Assembly: GCF_900109565.1 (NCBI RefSeq)
Contig: NZ_FNZZ01000008.1
Coordinates: 1-64,000, forward strand
DNA from: Sphingomonas palmae
GTDB taxonomy: Bacteria > Pseudomonadota > Alphaproteobacteria > Sphingomonadales > Sphingomonadaceae
Reading direction: 5' to 3'
Length of the DNA stretch: 64,000 nt
Part shown: positions 53,735 through 64,000 of the stretch, in pieces
How the letters are laid out: each line of letters begins with the position of its first letter
How positions within the stretch are numbered: the stretch's first letter is position 1
The notes under the pieces: model-generated
The model's database searches: none
The model's input: only the letters and a program-made list of their open reading frames with translations
What the model was told of the DNA's origin: nothing
Translations under genes and position numbers: made by a program

Positions 53735-54907
53735 GTGCTGGTGTCGAACGAATATAATCGGCGGAAGTTTTTCGGTGGTGCGGTTTGCTACTCTGGCCTG
53801 GCTTTACTGTTGCCCGGCTGTGGCGGAAGCGACTCTGGTCCGATTACGGTTTCTCCAGTGCCACCCACCGGCAGCGCTCCGACACCAGCGCCGAGCCCAA
53901 CTCCGGCCCCCAGTCCGCCGCCAGTAACAATTGCGTTTGCGGGATCCAGCAGCCCTGAGCAGTACCTCAGTCTCTACAACGGACCTGCCACTAATCCGCA
54001 GATTACTGCATCCTCAGACGGAGAAGTGTTTACACCTCTGGCTTTAGGTGCGTTTGGAAAAACGGCTGGAAATTTGATTAACAGCAATTCAGGCCGGCCC
54101 GTTCGATTTATCCGTGGCGGTATAGGTGCGACAACGCTTGCGCAATGGTCTAGTTCAAACTCACCGCAGCGTGCTGCGTTAGTGGCTGCGATCAAAAAAG
54201 CTGGTGGCGCAGATGCTATTCTCGTCCAAGTGGGTCGGAATGACGCAGCAAATCTTATCGTTTCTACTATCGAAGGTCAGGCAACCGCTTTGAGGTTTCT
54301 GATTTCAGCGCTTCGAACAGAAGCGGCTGTACCAAGTGCCATGGTTTTTATAGGATCCAGTCAAGACCTTATTGGTGGGACAACCGAACAACACTTGCAG
54401 TTGGCACGTCAGCGCTTGGCTGAAGTCTCGGTAGTAGCATCTGTACCCAATGTACGCTATGGCTTCTCGACGTACGACCTTCCAACAAGTGATAATATTC
54501 ACCAGACAGAAAGTTCTCAGATTATTTCTGGCACGCGGTTCGGGGCTCAGGTTCTTGCGTGGCTAAAGAACCAACCTGAACAACGTGGACCGATCATCTC
54601 TCGCATAACTCTTGTTGATCAAAATCGAAGTGATATCGAGTTGCAGCTTAGCGTCGGAACGGATATCACACCAGGAAGTGGTATTGATGGCTTTCAGATA
54701 GTGGCTACAGATAATTTAGCAGAGCTAAACATTGTTTCTGCAGAGCGGCTCGGGCCGACAACGGTTCGCCTGACTCATGAGGCGCGTGGTAACCGGCAGG
54801 TTCGATTTGGGTATGCGTTAGACCATGACGTGAGTGACACCAATTGCTTACGAAGTAACTCGATCAATCAACTACCCGCCGAACCCTATGTCTCCAATCC
54901 GCTGTAA
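53735..54907 (+). CDS. Exported SGNH-hydrolase-like lipoprotein
   Basis: A 390-residue exported protein. The start carries a twin-arginine-like NRRKFFGGAV and a lipobox LLLPGC, so it is probably Tat-exported and lipidated. A Pro/Thr/Ser-rich linker follows (APTPAPSPTPAPSPPP). The SGNH landmarks are FAGSSSPEQYL in place of the block I GDS motif, a central VQVGRNDA (block III GxND), and DNIHQTESSQ with the catalytic Asp-x-x-His. A beta-sandwich-like C-terminal domain follows. It may be an acetylesterase acting on the glycan that the upstream acyltransferase modifies. GTG is the likely start. AT-rich like its partner. Confidence 0.8.
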   Translation: MLVSNEYNRRKFFGGAVCYSGLALLLPGCGGSDSGPITVSPVPPTGSAPTPAPSPTPAPSPPPVTIAFAGSSSPEQYLSLYNGPATNPQITASSDGEVFTPLALGAFGKTAGNLINSNSGRPVRFIRGGIGATTLAQWSSSNSPQRAALVAAIKKAGGADAILVQVGRNDAANLIVSTIEGQATALRFLISALRTEAAVPSAMVFIGSSQDLIGGTTEQHLQLARQRLAEVSVVASVPNVRYGFSTYDLPTSDNIHQTESSQIISGTRFGAQVLAWLKNQPEQRGPIISRITLVDQNRSDIELQLSVGTDITPGSGIDGFQIVATDNLAELNIVSAERLGPTTVRLTHEARGNRQVRFGYALDHDVSDTNCLRSNSINQLPAEPYVSNPL

Positions 54908-55589
54908 GTTGGTCGATTGAGTCTCTGCCTGCGGTCAAACTTAGAATCCTGGCACCTTATCCCACGGCATGCCACGGCATCACGCGATACATGGCCGACA
55001 CAGGGGCGTTCGGCACCGCGGAGATCGTGTTGGGATTGTCCTGCCGTAGCAGCCACCCGCCCGCTGGCGTCGCATCAGTTGCTTGATCAGTTCGTGCATA
55101 ACCTCTTTGCCGTCGAAGTGGGCCGCGCAGCTGGACCACCACACCACGGCTCAATCCCGGCGATCGGCGCGCAAGGACCATCAATCGGCGCCCGGAGCCG
55201 TACCGCGGCGTCATCAAGTGGCCTGGCACTTCAATCACCTACAGATCCGAGTACCTAGGCACCTAAATCGGCTTCGCGATGCGCGCTTCGGTCTGCTTCA
55301 TGGCGGCAATACTCCTGTCTAGTCGCCGAAACTGAGGTCGGCAGCAAGCGCGCGACCGTAGATTTGTAAATGTCTCGGCAGGCGACGGAAGATTTCCAGC
55401 TTTCATGTCCTCCCGCCTTCATCCTTATCAAGTAAGTCTAACCCGGACCTTCAACGCCTGTGGCCAAGGAGCTAGAGGCACATCTAGAAACAGGCTGCGT
55501 TTGCTCCAAACCAGGGGAAAACAAGCGCGTCGATGGCGGGAATTACGTGCCCCCGCTTTTCATCCAAGGCAATCAGAGATTGACTGATG
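54908..55589. other. Gene-free stretch between the esterase-like gene and IS3 remnant
   Basis: About 680 bases; GC content is back to the chromosomal level. Short frames are present but none has a ribosome site, domain or consistent codon use. Confidence 0.5.
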
Positions 55590-56218
55590 TTGTCGCGCAT
55601 CAGCGCAGGAGGGCAATGGGCGTTTTTAACCCCGCCCGTTGCTTCTTGAGTTCGATGGCGAATGCCGCCGGATGGCGTACTCGAGGAAGAAGTGCGGGCT
55701 CGGTAATGAATTTGTCGAACCAGCGGGAGGGTCGAGCGGGCCTGACCGGTCGTGAAGAACCGCGTCTTGTTAGGCGGCTCGTCGCGCATACGACCATGAA
55801 GCTCTCTACGAACCCGTTTCGCGTCGGCTAGCCCGGCACGAGCTATACTGTATGCTCATGCGGTCCGCTTCGACGACAGCACACGCCCGCCGCCCGCTTA
55901 TCCTTAACGTCGCCTGGAGATGCGCGACTGCTTACCGCTTGGCGGCGAGTGCTACGACTTTTTTGACAGCAGACCTTCCAGACCCGCGTGGTCGAGCATC
56001 GTATCCACGAGCAGCCGCTTGGGCTGGGCGCTCTCCTCAGTCGAGCGCCCGGAGCCACTTACGTCGAATACCTCCAAGCCGCCGAACTTGGCCTCCTCGG
56101 CATAGTAGGTCGCACTCAACATCCCGTGCTTGCGGCACAGCTCCGTCACCACCACACCCGCCCCGGCCTCCTTTAGAAGGCCGATGATCTGCTCTTCCGT
56201 AAACTACTTCCGCTTCAT
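55590..56218 (-). pseudogene. IS3-family transposase remnant (IS407-like)
   Basis: Read on the minus strand from 56218, broken frames give MKRK, stops, then EEQIIGLLKEAGAGVVVTEL and LCRKHGMLSATYYAEEAKFG, the OrfA helix-turn-helix of IS407-group elements. The damaged leucine-zipper end LLSKKS follows. A short piece of OrfB (SRRQAVSSRASPGDVKDKRA) is joined, after a large deletion, to its C-terminus NGFVESFHGRMRDEPPNKTR and FAIELKKQRAGLKTP. The catalytic core is missing and several stops interrupt it. It lies at the right edge of the putative island. Confidence 0.8.
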
Positions 56219-56370
56219 CCGGCTGCCCCTTCGTGGGATCAGTCTCGAGGTCAGGTGGATGAAGAAACGGAGAATCACATTAAACCTTCCTGCATGCTCT
56301 GTCGTATCTTATGAGGGCATTCGGATCCCAAGCGTCGATAATAATCTCGTCGCTGCGAACAGGCAGATAA

Positions 56371-57240
56371 TTACCCAAGCAGTGCCGTCGCGAATTTACG
56401 TACGGCAGGTCCGATGTCGTCGCGCGCCAACGCCAGTGCGAGGTTCGCCTGGATAAATCCCTCCTTGCCCCCGCAATCGTAGCGCTCGCCGTCGAAGGTG
56501 AATCCGTGGAACGGCTGGCGACCGATCAGCTGCGCAATCGCATCGGTCAGCTGGATCTCGCCGCCCGCGCCCGTCTCCTTGGCGTCGAGGATGCGCATGA
56601 CCTCGGGCTGGAGAATGTAGCGGCCGGGGATCATCAGGTTCGAGGGCGAGGCGCCTTTCGCCGGCTTCTCAACCAGCGCGGTGACTTCGGTCAGCCGACC
56701 ATCGACCTTGCCCGGCGAGATGATGCCGTATTTGCTCGTTTCCTCGTCGGCGACCTCGAGCGCGCCGATGACGTTCCCGCCTACCTGATTGTACGCGTTG
56801 ACCATCTGCGCCGTGAAGTTGGGGCTGCCGACCATCAGCTCGTCGGGCAGCAGCACCGCGAACGGCTCGTCGCCGACGATCTCGCGCGCGCACCACACCG
56901 CGTGGCCGAGACCCAGCGGCTCTTGCTGGCGCACGTAAACGGGCGAGCCGGGCTGCTGGCGTATGCCCTCGATCAACGACAGGCTTTTGCCACGCTCGCG
57001 AATTGTTGTCTCAAGCTCGTAGGAGATGTCGAAATGATCCTCGAGCGCAGCCTTGCCGCGGCCGGTGACGAAGATGATCTGCTCAATTCCCGCCTCTAGC
57101 GCTTCTTCTACCGCGTACTGGATCAGCGGCTTGTCGACGACCGTGAGCATCTCCTTCGGCATCGCTTTTGTCGCCGGCAGGAAGCGTGTTCCCAGCCCTG
57201 CCACCGGGAACACCGCCTTGCGCACCCTCTTGATTGTCAT
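56371..57240 (-). CDS. galU: UTP-glucose-1-phosphate uridylyltransferase
   Basis: A 289-residue enzyme making UDP-glucose from UTP and glucose-1-phosphate. The N-terminus is KRVRKAVFPVAGLGTRFLPA followed by TKAMPKEMLTVVDKPLIQY, the complete GalU signature. The family phrases FVTGRGKAALEDHFD, LGLGHAVWCAR, LLPDELM and EKPAKG are present. The ATG at 57240 matches the family start; the longer frame to 57438 is unsupported. Length is normal. UDP-glucose feeds exopolysaccharide and glycolipid synthesis, connecting it with the manC, sugar transferase and rml genes in the window. Confidence 0.96.
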   Translation of the reverse strand: MTIKRVRKAVFPVAGLGTRFLPATKAMPKEMLTVVDKPLIQYAVEEALEAGIEQIIFVTGRGKAALEDHFDISYELETTIRERGKSLSLIEGIRQQPGSPVYVRQQEPLGLGHAVWCAREIVGDEPFAVLLPDELMVGSPNFTAQMVNAYNQVGGNVIGALEVADEETSKYGIISPGKVDGRLTEVTALVEKPAKGASPSNLMIPGRYILQPEVMRILDAKETGAGGEIQLTDAIAQLIGRQPFHGFTFDGERYDCGGKEGFIQANLALALARDDIGPAVRKFATALLG

Positions 57241-57987
57241 GTCTATCTCAGCCTTTACTGGTCGCCGCTGTGTAGAGCTAGCCCTCACCATTGCAACAGG
57301 TGACCTATTGGCGTCTCGCACGCTAGAAGCGACAATGCGCAACGTTGTCGCGCTAATCTTGCTGCTATCAGTGAATAGCAACAAAGTCAGACTTTTATCG
57401 CTTGCAATGAGTGAGGTCAGCTGCGTGGATAGCTGCAAATTGCGAATCTTATTTTCGTAAATGCGACAGCTTAGCGATCACGCAGGTGAATACTTTTTAT
57501 AATGAAGCATGATTGCCAAGTGACACGCTAATGGCGAATTTGAGGGTCTGACGAAGCACATGGTCGGGTGCGTCACTCTGCGTTACACGCAGAACCCAAT
57601 AATCCTGTATTGGAGGGGCGGTATGGGGACGGAGAAGAGCAAGCCTTTGGTGCCGCTGGTGTTCGACACCGCGCTGCTTCTGCCAGCCGCGGTTTCAGGT
57701 GTGACGGTCGACGCTGAGCAATCTAAATGTGACGCAGCGTGGGCCCGATCCGTTTAATGGCTGAGCGGCTGTGGATGCTAGAATGCTGGTGCTGAAGCAC
57801 GCAAGCGTCAACCCTGCTCGACCTAACACAGCACGGCAGCGGCGACTGGTCGGGGTGCTCGAGGTGCGCGTTGACGGGCGCGCGGCTTACCGGCTGGTGC
57901 TCGGCGCACCCAACTGATCGCGCGCACGGATAGAGACGGCGTTCCGCTCGTTCTGCCTCGCAACTGACCAGTGCGAGGACACTCACC
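57241..57987. other. Gene-poor region between galU and the dehydrogenase gene
   Basis: About 750 bases. The left part is AT-rich and should hold the galU promoter. One small ORF with a ribosome site (57623-57757) is listed separately. Nothing else is supported. Confidence 0.5.
57623..57757 (+). CDS. Possible 44-residue protein
   Basis: An ATG preceded by GGAGGGG at five bases. The product begins MGTEKSKPLVPLVFDTALLL and has a hydrophobic middle, but no recognisable family and no coupled neighbour. Confidence 0.3.
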   Translation: MGTEKSKPLVPLVFDTALLLPAAVSGVTVDAEQSKCDAAWARSV

Positions 57988-59079
57988 ATGACAATCAAGG
58001 CCATCGGCTACGCCGCATCGGGCAAACACGCCAAGCTGAAGCCGATGCAGCTTGAGCGGCAGGACCCGCTGCCCAACGAGGTGCAGATCGCGGTGCTCTA
58101 TTGCGGCGTCTGTCACTCCGATATCCACCAGTGCGAGAACGACTGGGGCAACACCGTCTATCCATGCATGCCCGGACACGAGGTGGTCGGACGCGTCGTC
58201 AACAAGGGCTCGCTGGTGACGAAACACGCAATCGGCGATCTGGTCGGGGTCGGCTGCATGATCGACAGCTGCCACGAATGCGCGCCCTGCCTCGCCGGCG
58301 ACGAGCAATATTGCGAGGGACCGAACAGCTGGCTTGCGACCTATAACGGCCCGATGAAGCAGACCAAGACGGGCGAGAACATGTACGGCCGCGATAATAC
58401 ATTCGGCGGCTATTCCGACCAACTCGTGGTGCGCGAGGATTTTGTGCTCAAGATCCCGGCCGCGCTCCCGATTGAGGCTGCGGCGCCAATCCTGTGCGCG
58501 GGTGTCACCACCTATTCGCCGATGAAGCACTGGGGTGTGAAGGCGGGTAGCAAGGTCGGCGTCGTCGGCTTCGGTGGTCTGGGCGACATGAGCGTAAAGA
58601 TCGCACGCGCGATGGGCGCGCAGGTGACCGTCTTCACGCGCGACAAGGACAAGGTGGCGGAGGCGCACCGGCTCGGCGCGAAGAGCGTCGTCGAAGGCGA
58701 CGATAAGGCGTACGCGGCGCTCGAAGGCCACTTCGACTTCATCATCTCGACCGTGCCCGAGAAGCACGAGGTCGATCCCTTCATTCCGCTGCTGCGCCAC
58801 GACGGTGTGTTCGTCGCGGTCGGCGCGCTCGCCCCCATGCCGGGATGGAACCACATGAACGTCATCATGGGGCGCAAGACGATCGCGGGCTCGCTGATCG
58901 GCTCGATCACGGAAACGCAGGAGGTGCTCGATTTCTGTGCCGAACACCGCATCGCGCCCGACATCCAGCTGATCCCGATCCAAGAGATCAACGAGGCGTA
59001 CAAATACGTGAAGTCGGGCGACGTCCGCTTCCGCTACGTCATCGACGCGGCGAGTTTGGCCGAGGATAAGGCGGCCTGA
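57988..59079 (+). CDS. Zinc alcohol dehydrogenase, cinnamyl-alcohol-dehydrogenase-like
   Basis: A 363-residue medium-chain NAD(P)-dependent dehydrogenase of the YahK/CAD group that reduces aldehydes. Catalytic zinc ligands are Cys42 in CGVCHSDIH and His64 in GHEVVG, with a later Cys in PILCAGVTTYSP. The structural zinc site is the four-cysteine set in SCHECAPCLAGDEQYC. The cofactor motif GFGGLGDM lies in GVVGFGGLGDMSVKIARAMG, and the FTRDKDK loop suits NADP(H). It is the first gene of a cluster of four oxidoreductases on the same strand with tiny gaps or overlaps, suggesting a joint role in aldehyde or sugar-alcohol metabolism. Confidence 0.94.
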   Translation: MTIKAIGYAASGKHAKLKPMQLERQDPLPNEVQIAVLYCGVCHSDIHQCENDWGNTVYPCMPGHEVVGRVVNKGSLVTKHAIGDLVGVGCMIDSCHECAPCLAGDEQYCEGPNSWLATYNGPMKQTKTGENMYGRDNTFGGYSDQLVVREDFVLKIPAALPIEAAAPILCAGVTTYSPMKHWGVKAGSKVGVVGFGGLGDMSVKIARAMGAQVTVFTRDKDKVAEAHRLGAKSVVEGDDKAYAALEGHFDFIISTVPEKHEVDPFIPLLRHDGVFVAVGALAPMPGWNHMNVIMGRKTIAGSLIGSITETQEVLDFCAEHRIAPDIQLIPIQEINEAYKYVKSGDVRFRYVIDAASLAEDKAA

Positions 59080-59929
59080 GCACGCCTGTGCGCCAGGTTG
59101 TACTGCCCGACGGCACCCACGTTCCCGCGCTTGGGCAGGGAACGTGGAACATGGCCGAGCACGCCGACGCAAGGCCTGAGGAGATCGCCGCGCTGCGCGA
59201 CGGTGTCGAGCGTGGGCTGACGCTGATCGACACCGCCAAAATGTACGCCGACGGGCGCAGCGAGCAGCTGGTCGGTGAGGCGATCGCGGGATTACGCGAC
59301 CGCGTGTTTATCGTCACCAAGGCGTATCCGCACCACGCCGGGCGCGACACGTTGCCCCGCGCCTGCGAGGCGAGCCTGCGTCGGCTCAGCACGGACACGA
59401 TCGACCTCTACCTGCTTCATTGGCGCGGGAGCGTGCCCTTGGCGGAGACGGTCGATGCGATGGAGGCGCTGGTCACGCGCGGGCTGATCGCGCGCTGGGG
59501 GGTGAGCAACCTCGACCGCGATGACATGGAAGAACTCGTCACGGCAGGCGGTGCGAACTGCGCGACCAACCAGATCCTCTACAATCTCTCGCGCCGCGCC
59601 CTCCAACACGACCTGATCCCTTGGCTGACCGAGCGGCACATGCCCGTCATGGCGTACAGCCCGGTCGAGCAGGGACGATTGCTCGGCCACGCTGCCTTGC
59701 GCGAGGTCGCCAAGGCACGCGGGGCGACGCCGGCGCAGGTCGCACTCGCCTGGCTGCTGGCGCGCGATGGCGTGATCGCAATCCCCAAGGCGGGGACGCG
59801 CGCGCACGTCGCGGAGAACGCGGCCGCGGCAGAACTCGTGCTGAGCGCGGACGACCTCGCCGCGCTCGACCGCGCCTTCCCGCGCGCCGCACCTCGCCCA
59901 CTCGACATGCTTAACGAAGGACCAAGACG

Positions 59930-60910
<981 letters not shown>

Positions 60911-61823
60911 GCGCCCCTCCTTCGCCGCGATCGCGCCCGGCCGGCTAGCGGTGGTGACGGGCGCGGCGAGCGGGATCGGGCTCGCCGCGGCACGTGCGTT
61001 CGCCAAACGCGGCATGCGCGTCGCGCTGGTCGATCGCGCGGGTGAGGCGCTCGACGCAGCCGCGCGCGCGATTGAGGGTGCAACCGCGTACGCGCTCGAC
61101 GTTGCCAATCCCGATGCCTTGGTCACGCTGGCGGAGGAACTGGGCGAGGCCCCTGCCCTCCTCATGAACAACGCCGCGATCGGGGCGGGAGGCGACGTGC
61201 TCGCGGGGGTTTCTGCTTGGCATAGGCTGATCGACGTCAACCTGATGGGGGTGCTCCACGGTGTTGCTGCCTTCGCTCCCGCGATGATCGCTGGTGCCGA
61301 GCCGGCAATGATCGTCAACACCGGCTCGAAACAGGGCATCACCCAGCCGCCCGGCAACACCGCCTACAACGTCAGCAAGGCGGGCGTGAAGGCGCTGACC
61401 GAGGGGCTGTCGCACACGTTGCGCGAGGCAACCGGCGAGCGCGTGACCGCGCACCTGCTGATCCCCGGCTACACCCACACCGGCATGACCGCACGCGGGA
61501 CGGAGAAGCCCGCCGCGGCGTGGAGCGCGGAGCAGGTCGTCGATCACATGCTTGCCGCACTGGAGGCGGGCGACTTCTACCTGCTGTGTCCCGACAATGA
61601 GACCACGCACGAGCAGGATGCGAAACGGATCGCCTAGGCCGCGCGCGATGTAATCGAGAACCGCCCCGCGCTATCGCGCTGGCACCCGGCGTGGAAGGAT
61701 GCGTTCGCGCGTTACATGGCGGAGTAAGGGTGTGTGCGTGTCTTGGTGTCGACATGCACACATTCCTGTGTGCAACTCGCTTACGTGGTCGTCACGCGTG
61801 TGCGTCGATAGCGTCGCTATGTA

Positions 61824-62363
61824 TCACTGCGCCGCGAGCACCGAGCGCCACGCCGCCAGCTGTCCCGGCGAGGCCTCGCGCCGAGCCACGGCGGGCTTGC
61901 CGCGCCGCAGCCGCGCACGGTCGCGCTCGGGCGGGTCGACCAGCTGCACATGCACCTCCGCACGCCCCGCCTGCTCGATCCCGAGCAACCGCGCCGCCCC
62001 GCGTGACAGGTCGATGACGCGCGTGGGCGAGAACGGCCCGCGATCGTTGACGCGCACCAGGATTGTCCGCCCGGTCGTGAGCGCGGTCACCTCAACGTAA
62101 CTCGGCAGCGGCAAGGTCGTATGCGCCCCGCTCACCCAGCGCGCCCGGTAACGCTCGCCGTTCGCGGTACGGTTGCCTGACTCGCTGCCGTACCAGCTGG
62201 CGTAACCCACCACCTCATACCCCGGCGCAGCCGCAGGCACGTAGGTCACCCCACGTACGCTGTACGGCCACCCGATCTTCACCGGCCAGTCGCTCACCTG
62301 TGCGCCGGCGCATCCGATAAGCGTGAGCGTCGGGGCAACCGGAAGGAACCGCAGCATCAGCAT
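61824..62363 (-). CDS. RlpA-like septal-ring/peptidoglycan lipoprotein
   Basis: A 179-residue exported protein with a lipobox-like LTLIGCAGA near residue 18, so probably outer-membrane anchored. The core is a double-psi beta-barrel: VVGYASWYGSESGNRTANGE, then YVEVTALTTGRTILVRVNDR, GPF and VIDLSRGAARLLGI. These are the signatures of RlpA, which binds or cleaves peptide-free glycan at the septum. The catalytic Asp in NDRGPF is present. No C-terminal SPOR domain is found; the tail is Arg/Ala-rich instead. It may act in cell separation or wall turnover. Confidence 0.9.
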   Translation of the reverse strand: MLMLRFLPVAPTLTLIGCAGAQVSDWPVKIGWPYSVRGVTYVPAAAPGYEVVGYASWYGSESGNRTANGERYRARWVSGAHTTLPLPSYVEVTALTTGRTILVRVNDRGPFSPTRVIDLSRGAARLLGIEQAGRAEVHVQLVDPPERDRARLRRGKPAVARREASPGQLAAWRSVLAAQ

Positions 62364-62377
62364 GCGCGACCGTTGCG

Positions 62378-63247
62378 TTAGCTGGCATCAACCGCTCGTA
62401 GGATAGCGCGGCCGTAGTTGGTCTTCTTGAACTTCTCACCCGCCGCGCGTGCTTGTTCGGCGGAGATGAAGCCCATTTCGAACGCAATTTCTTCAAGGCA
62501 AGCGATCTGGACGCCTTGGCGGTGCTGAAGCGTGCGAACAAATTCTCCAGCCTCTAGCAGGCTGTCGTGCGTGCCGGTGTCGAGCCAAGCGTAGCCGCGA
62601 CCCATTTGCTCAACGTAGAGGTCGCCCGCATCGAGGTAGATACGGTTGAGGTCGGTGATCTCGAGCTCGCCACGTGCCGACGGCTTCAGGTTACGTGCGA
62701 AGTCAACGACGCGGTTGTCGTAGAAGTATAGGCCGGTAACCGCGTGGTTGGACTTGGGCTGCGCGGGCTTCTCCTCAAGGCTGACTGCGCGGCCACCCTC
62801 GCCGAATTCGACCACGCCATAACGCTCGGGGTCTTCGACCTGGTAGGAAAACACAGTTGCGCCACCTTTGCGCGCGACCGCACTTTCGAGCAGATTGGTC
62901 AGGTGTGCGCCGAAGAAGATGTTGTCGCCCAAGACCAGCGCAACGTCGTCGTCGCCGATGAAGTCCGCGCCGATCGTGAACGCCTGTGCGAGGCCGTCGG
63001 GGCTCGGCTGCTCGGCGTAAGCGATCGAAATACCAAAGGCGGAGCCGTCCGCGAACAGCCGGCGATAATTGTCGAGATATTCGGGGCTGGAAATGATCAG
63101 CACGTCGCGGATTCCCGCGAGCATCAGCACGCTGAGCGGGTAATAGATCATCGGCTTGTCGTAGACGGGCAAGAGCTGCTTGTTGACGGCGAGCGTCGCC
63201 GGGTGGAGCCGCGTGCCCGAGCCGCCCGCCAGGATGATGCCCTTCAC
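62378..63247 (-). CDS. rfbA: Glucose-1-phosphate thymidylyltransferase
   Basis: A 289-residue RmlA enzyme, which joins glucose-1-phosphate and dTTP in the first step of dTDP-L-rhamnose synthesis. It has [19 protein letters not shown] at the start, [29 protein letters not shown], and [17 protein letters not shown]. The GTG start at 63247 overlaps the rfbD stop by four bases (GTGA), so the two are coupled. The longer frame to 63427 is rfbD read out of frame. All catalytic landmarks are intact. Confidence 0.96.
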   Translation of the reverse strand: MKGIILAGGSGTRLHPATLAVNKQLLPVYDKPMIYYPLSVLMLAGIRDVLIISSPEYLDNYRRLFADGSAFGISIAYAEQPSPDGLAQAFTIGADFIGDDDVALVLGDNIFFGAHLTNLLESAVARKGGATVFSYQVEDPERYGVVEFGEGGRAVSLEEKPAQPKSNHAVTGLYFYDNRVVDFARNLKPSARGELEITDLNRIYLDAGDLYVEQMGRGYAWLDTGTHDSLLEAGEFVRTLQHRQGVQIACLEEIAFEMGFISAEQARAAGEKFKKTNYGRAILRAVDAS

Positions 63248-64000
63248 TTCACGTCTCCGATGAGTTCGTTCAGAATGTCGCCGAGCGCGTCCTGCCAGGG
63301 ACGCGGCTCGATCCCGTAGGCCCGTTGGATCGCCGAATGGCTGAGCAGCGAGTTGGCCGGGCGCTTGGCCGGTGTCGGGTACTCGGCGGTGGCAATACCC
63401 GCGACCTCGGCCGAGGCTCCGCCGCACGACGCAGACTGACGAAAGATTTCGCGCGCGAAGCCAGCCCAGGTGACGTCGCCCGCGTTGGAGAAATGGAACG
63501 TGCCGGTCGGCGCGTCCGCATCCGCGATCAGCCGGAGCGTGATCGTGTGGAGCGCTTGCGCCAGGTCGGCCGCGCTGGTGGGTGAGCCGCGCTGGTCGTC
63601 GACGACGCGCAACGTCGGGTTGGTCGCGGCGACGCGCAGCATCGTTTTCACGAAATTATTGCCGTGTGCCGACACGACCCAGGCGGTGCGCACGATCGCG
63701 TGGCGGGCTCCGCTGGTGCGCACCGCGAGCTCGCCGCCGAGCTTCGACGCGCCATAGACGCCGAGCGGCGCAACCGGATCGTTCACCTCCCACGCACCCG
63801 CCTTGTCGCCGGCGAAGACGTAGTCGGTCGATACCTGGACGAGCGGGATGCCAGCGTCCGCGCACGCCTTGCCGAACGCCGCGGGCGCCATCGCGTTGAC
63901 GGCCCAGGCGGTGACCAAGTCGCTCTCCGCCTTGTCGACCGCGGTATAGGCGGCACCGTTGATCACCGCCGCGAACGGCTGGCCGTCGTGCCCGGCCGCG
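63244..64000 (-). CDS. rfbD: dTDP-4-dehydrorhamnose reductase, 5-prime end outside the window
   Basis: The C-terminal 252 residues of RmlD, the NAD(P)H-dependent SDR that makes dTDP-L-rhamnose. Visible are [19 protein letters not shown], the catalytic Thr/Ser-Tyr-x-x-x-Lys region ([14 protein letters not shown] and [12 protein letters not shown]), and [20 protein letters not shown]. The N-terminal cofactor domain lies beyond base 64000. It overlaps rfbA by four bases on the same strand. rfbB and rfbC are expected beyond the window. Confidence 0.95.
   Translation of the reverse strand, partial: AAGHDGQPFAAVINGAAYTAVDKAESDLVTAWAVNAMAPAAFGKACADAGIPLVQVSTDYVFAGDKAGAWEVNDPVAPLGVYGASKLGGELAVRTSGARHAIVRTAWVVSAHGNNFVKTMLRVAATNPTLRVVDDQRGSPTSAADLAQALHTITLRLIADADAPTGTFHFSNAGDVTWAGFAREIFRQSASCGGASAEVAGIATAEYPTPAKRPANSLLSHSAIQRAYGIEPRPWQDALGDILNELIGDVK

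Noticed and set aside
62378..63427. Longer 349-residue form of RmlA
   Set aside because: The extra 60 residues are the end of rfbD read in another frame; the family start is the GTG at 63247.

Overview
The window looks like a piece of a GC-rich alphaproteobacterial chromosome, most probably Sphingomonas or a close sphingomonad. The grounds are four large TonB-dependent receptors (two of the long omega/Oar-like kind), a TIGR03032-type protein, a LOV histidine kinase, a typical sphingomonad 54-residue protein, and scattered exopolysaccharide precursor genes. These are family recognitions made by eye, without a database search.

Layout. (1) 1-11476 is accessory DNA. It holds a broken HxlR regulator, a serine resolvase, a VapB/VapC-type toxin-antitoxin pair with a decayed second PIN fragment, and then a divergent cluster. 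The left arm (7706 to 2294, minus strand) encodes three proteins of apparently related DnaQ/PolB-exonuclease shape, a RepA-like RecA-fold helicase and an unknown protein. The right arm (8501 to 11476, plus strand) encodes an unknown 480-residue protein, a ParA/MinD-like protein that has lost its P-loop lysine, and a coiled-coil single-span membrane protein. Between the arms lie about 800 non-coding bases with a near-perfect 36-bp palindrome and short direct repeats. This is the best candidate for an undescribed system. The layout resembles the origin-flanking modules of mobilizable plasmids, but no relaxase or integrase is visible.

(2) 11915-31212 is ordinary sphingomonad chromosome. It holds an Oar-like receptor followed by a 2OG-Fe(II) hydroxylase, a periplasmic repeat protein, a DJ-1/PfpI protein with an SDR, a siderophore-type receptor, a DUF1624-like membrane protein, a TIGR03032 protein, a giant autotransporter and a DUF2252 protein.

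(3) 31213-40783 mixes exopolysaccharide genes with insertion debris: an HNH nuclease, mannose-1-phosphate guanylyltransferase, an intact IS5-family element with a -1 frameshift, an FkbM methyltransferase, IS5 and IS256 remnants, a polyprenyl-phosphate sugar transferase, and an SDR/hydrolase pair.

(4) 40995-50454 carries the LOV hybrid kinase, small sphingomonad proteins, two more TonB receptors and a frameshifted secreted-protein pseudogene.

(5) 50513-56218 starts at tRNA-Pro(UGG) and looks like a decayed genomic island. It has gene-poor DNA, two tiny membrane ORFs, an AT-richer acyltransferase/SGNH-esterase pair preceded by a run of ten G, and an IS3-family remnant.

(6) 56371-64000 returns to core-like genes: galU, an alcohol dehydrogenase, two aldo/keto reductases and an SDR with an in-frame amber codon, an RlpA-like protein, and the rmlA/rmlD pair. 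ManC, GalU, RmlA/RmlD and the sugar transferase would supply GDP-mannose, UDP-glucose and dTDP-rhamnose and start a surface polysaccharide. The acyltransferase, SGNH hydrolase and FkbM protein could decorate it.
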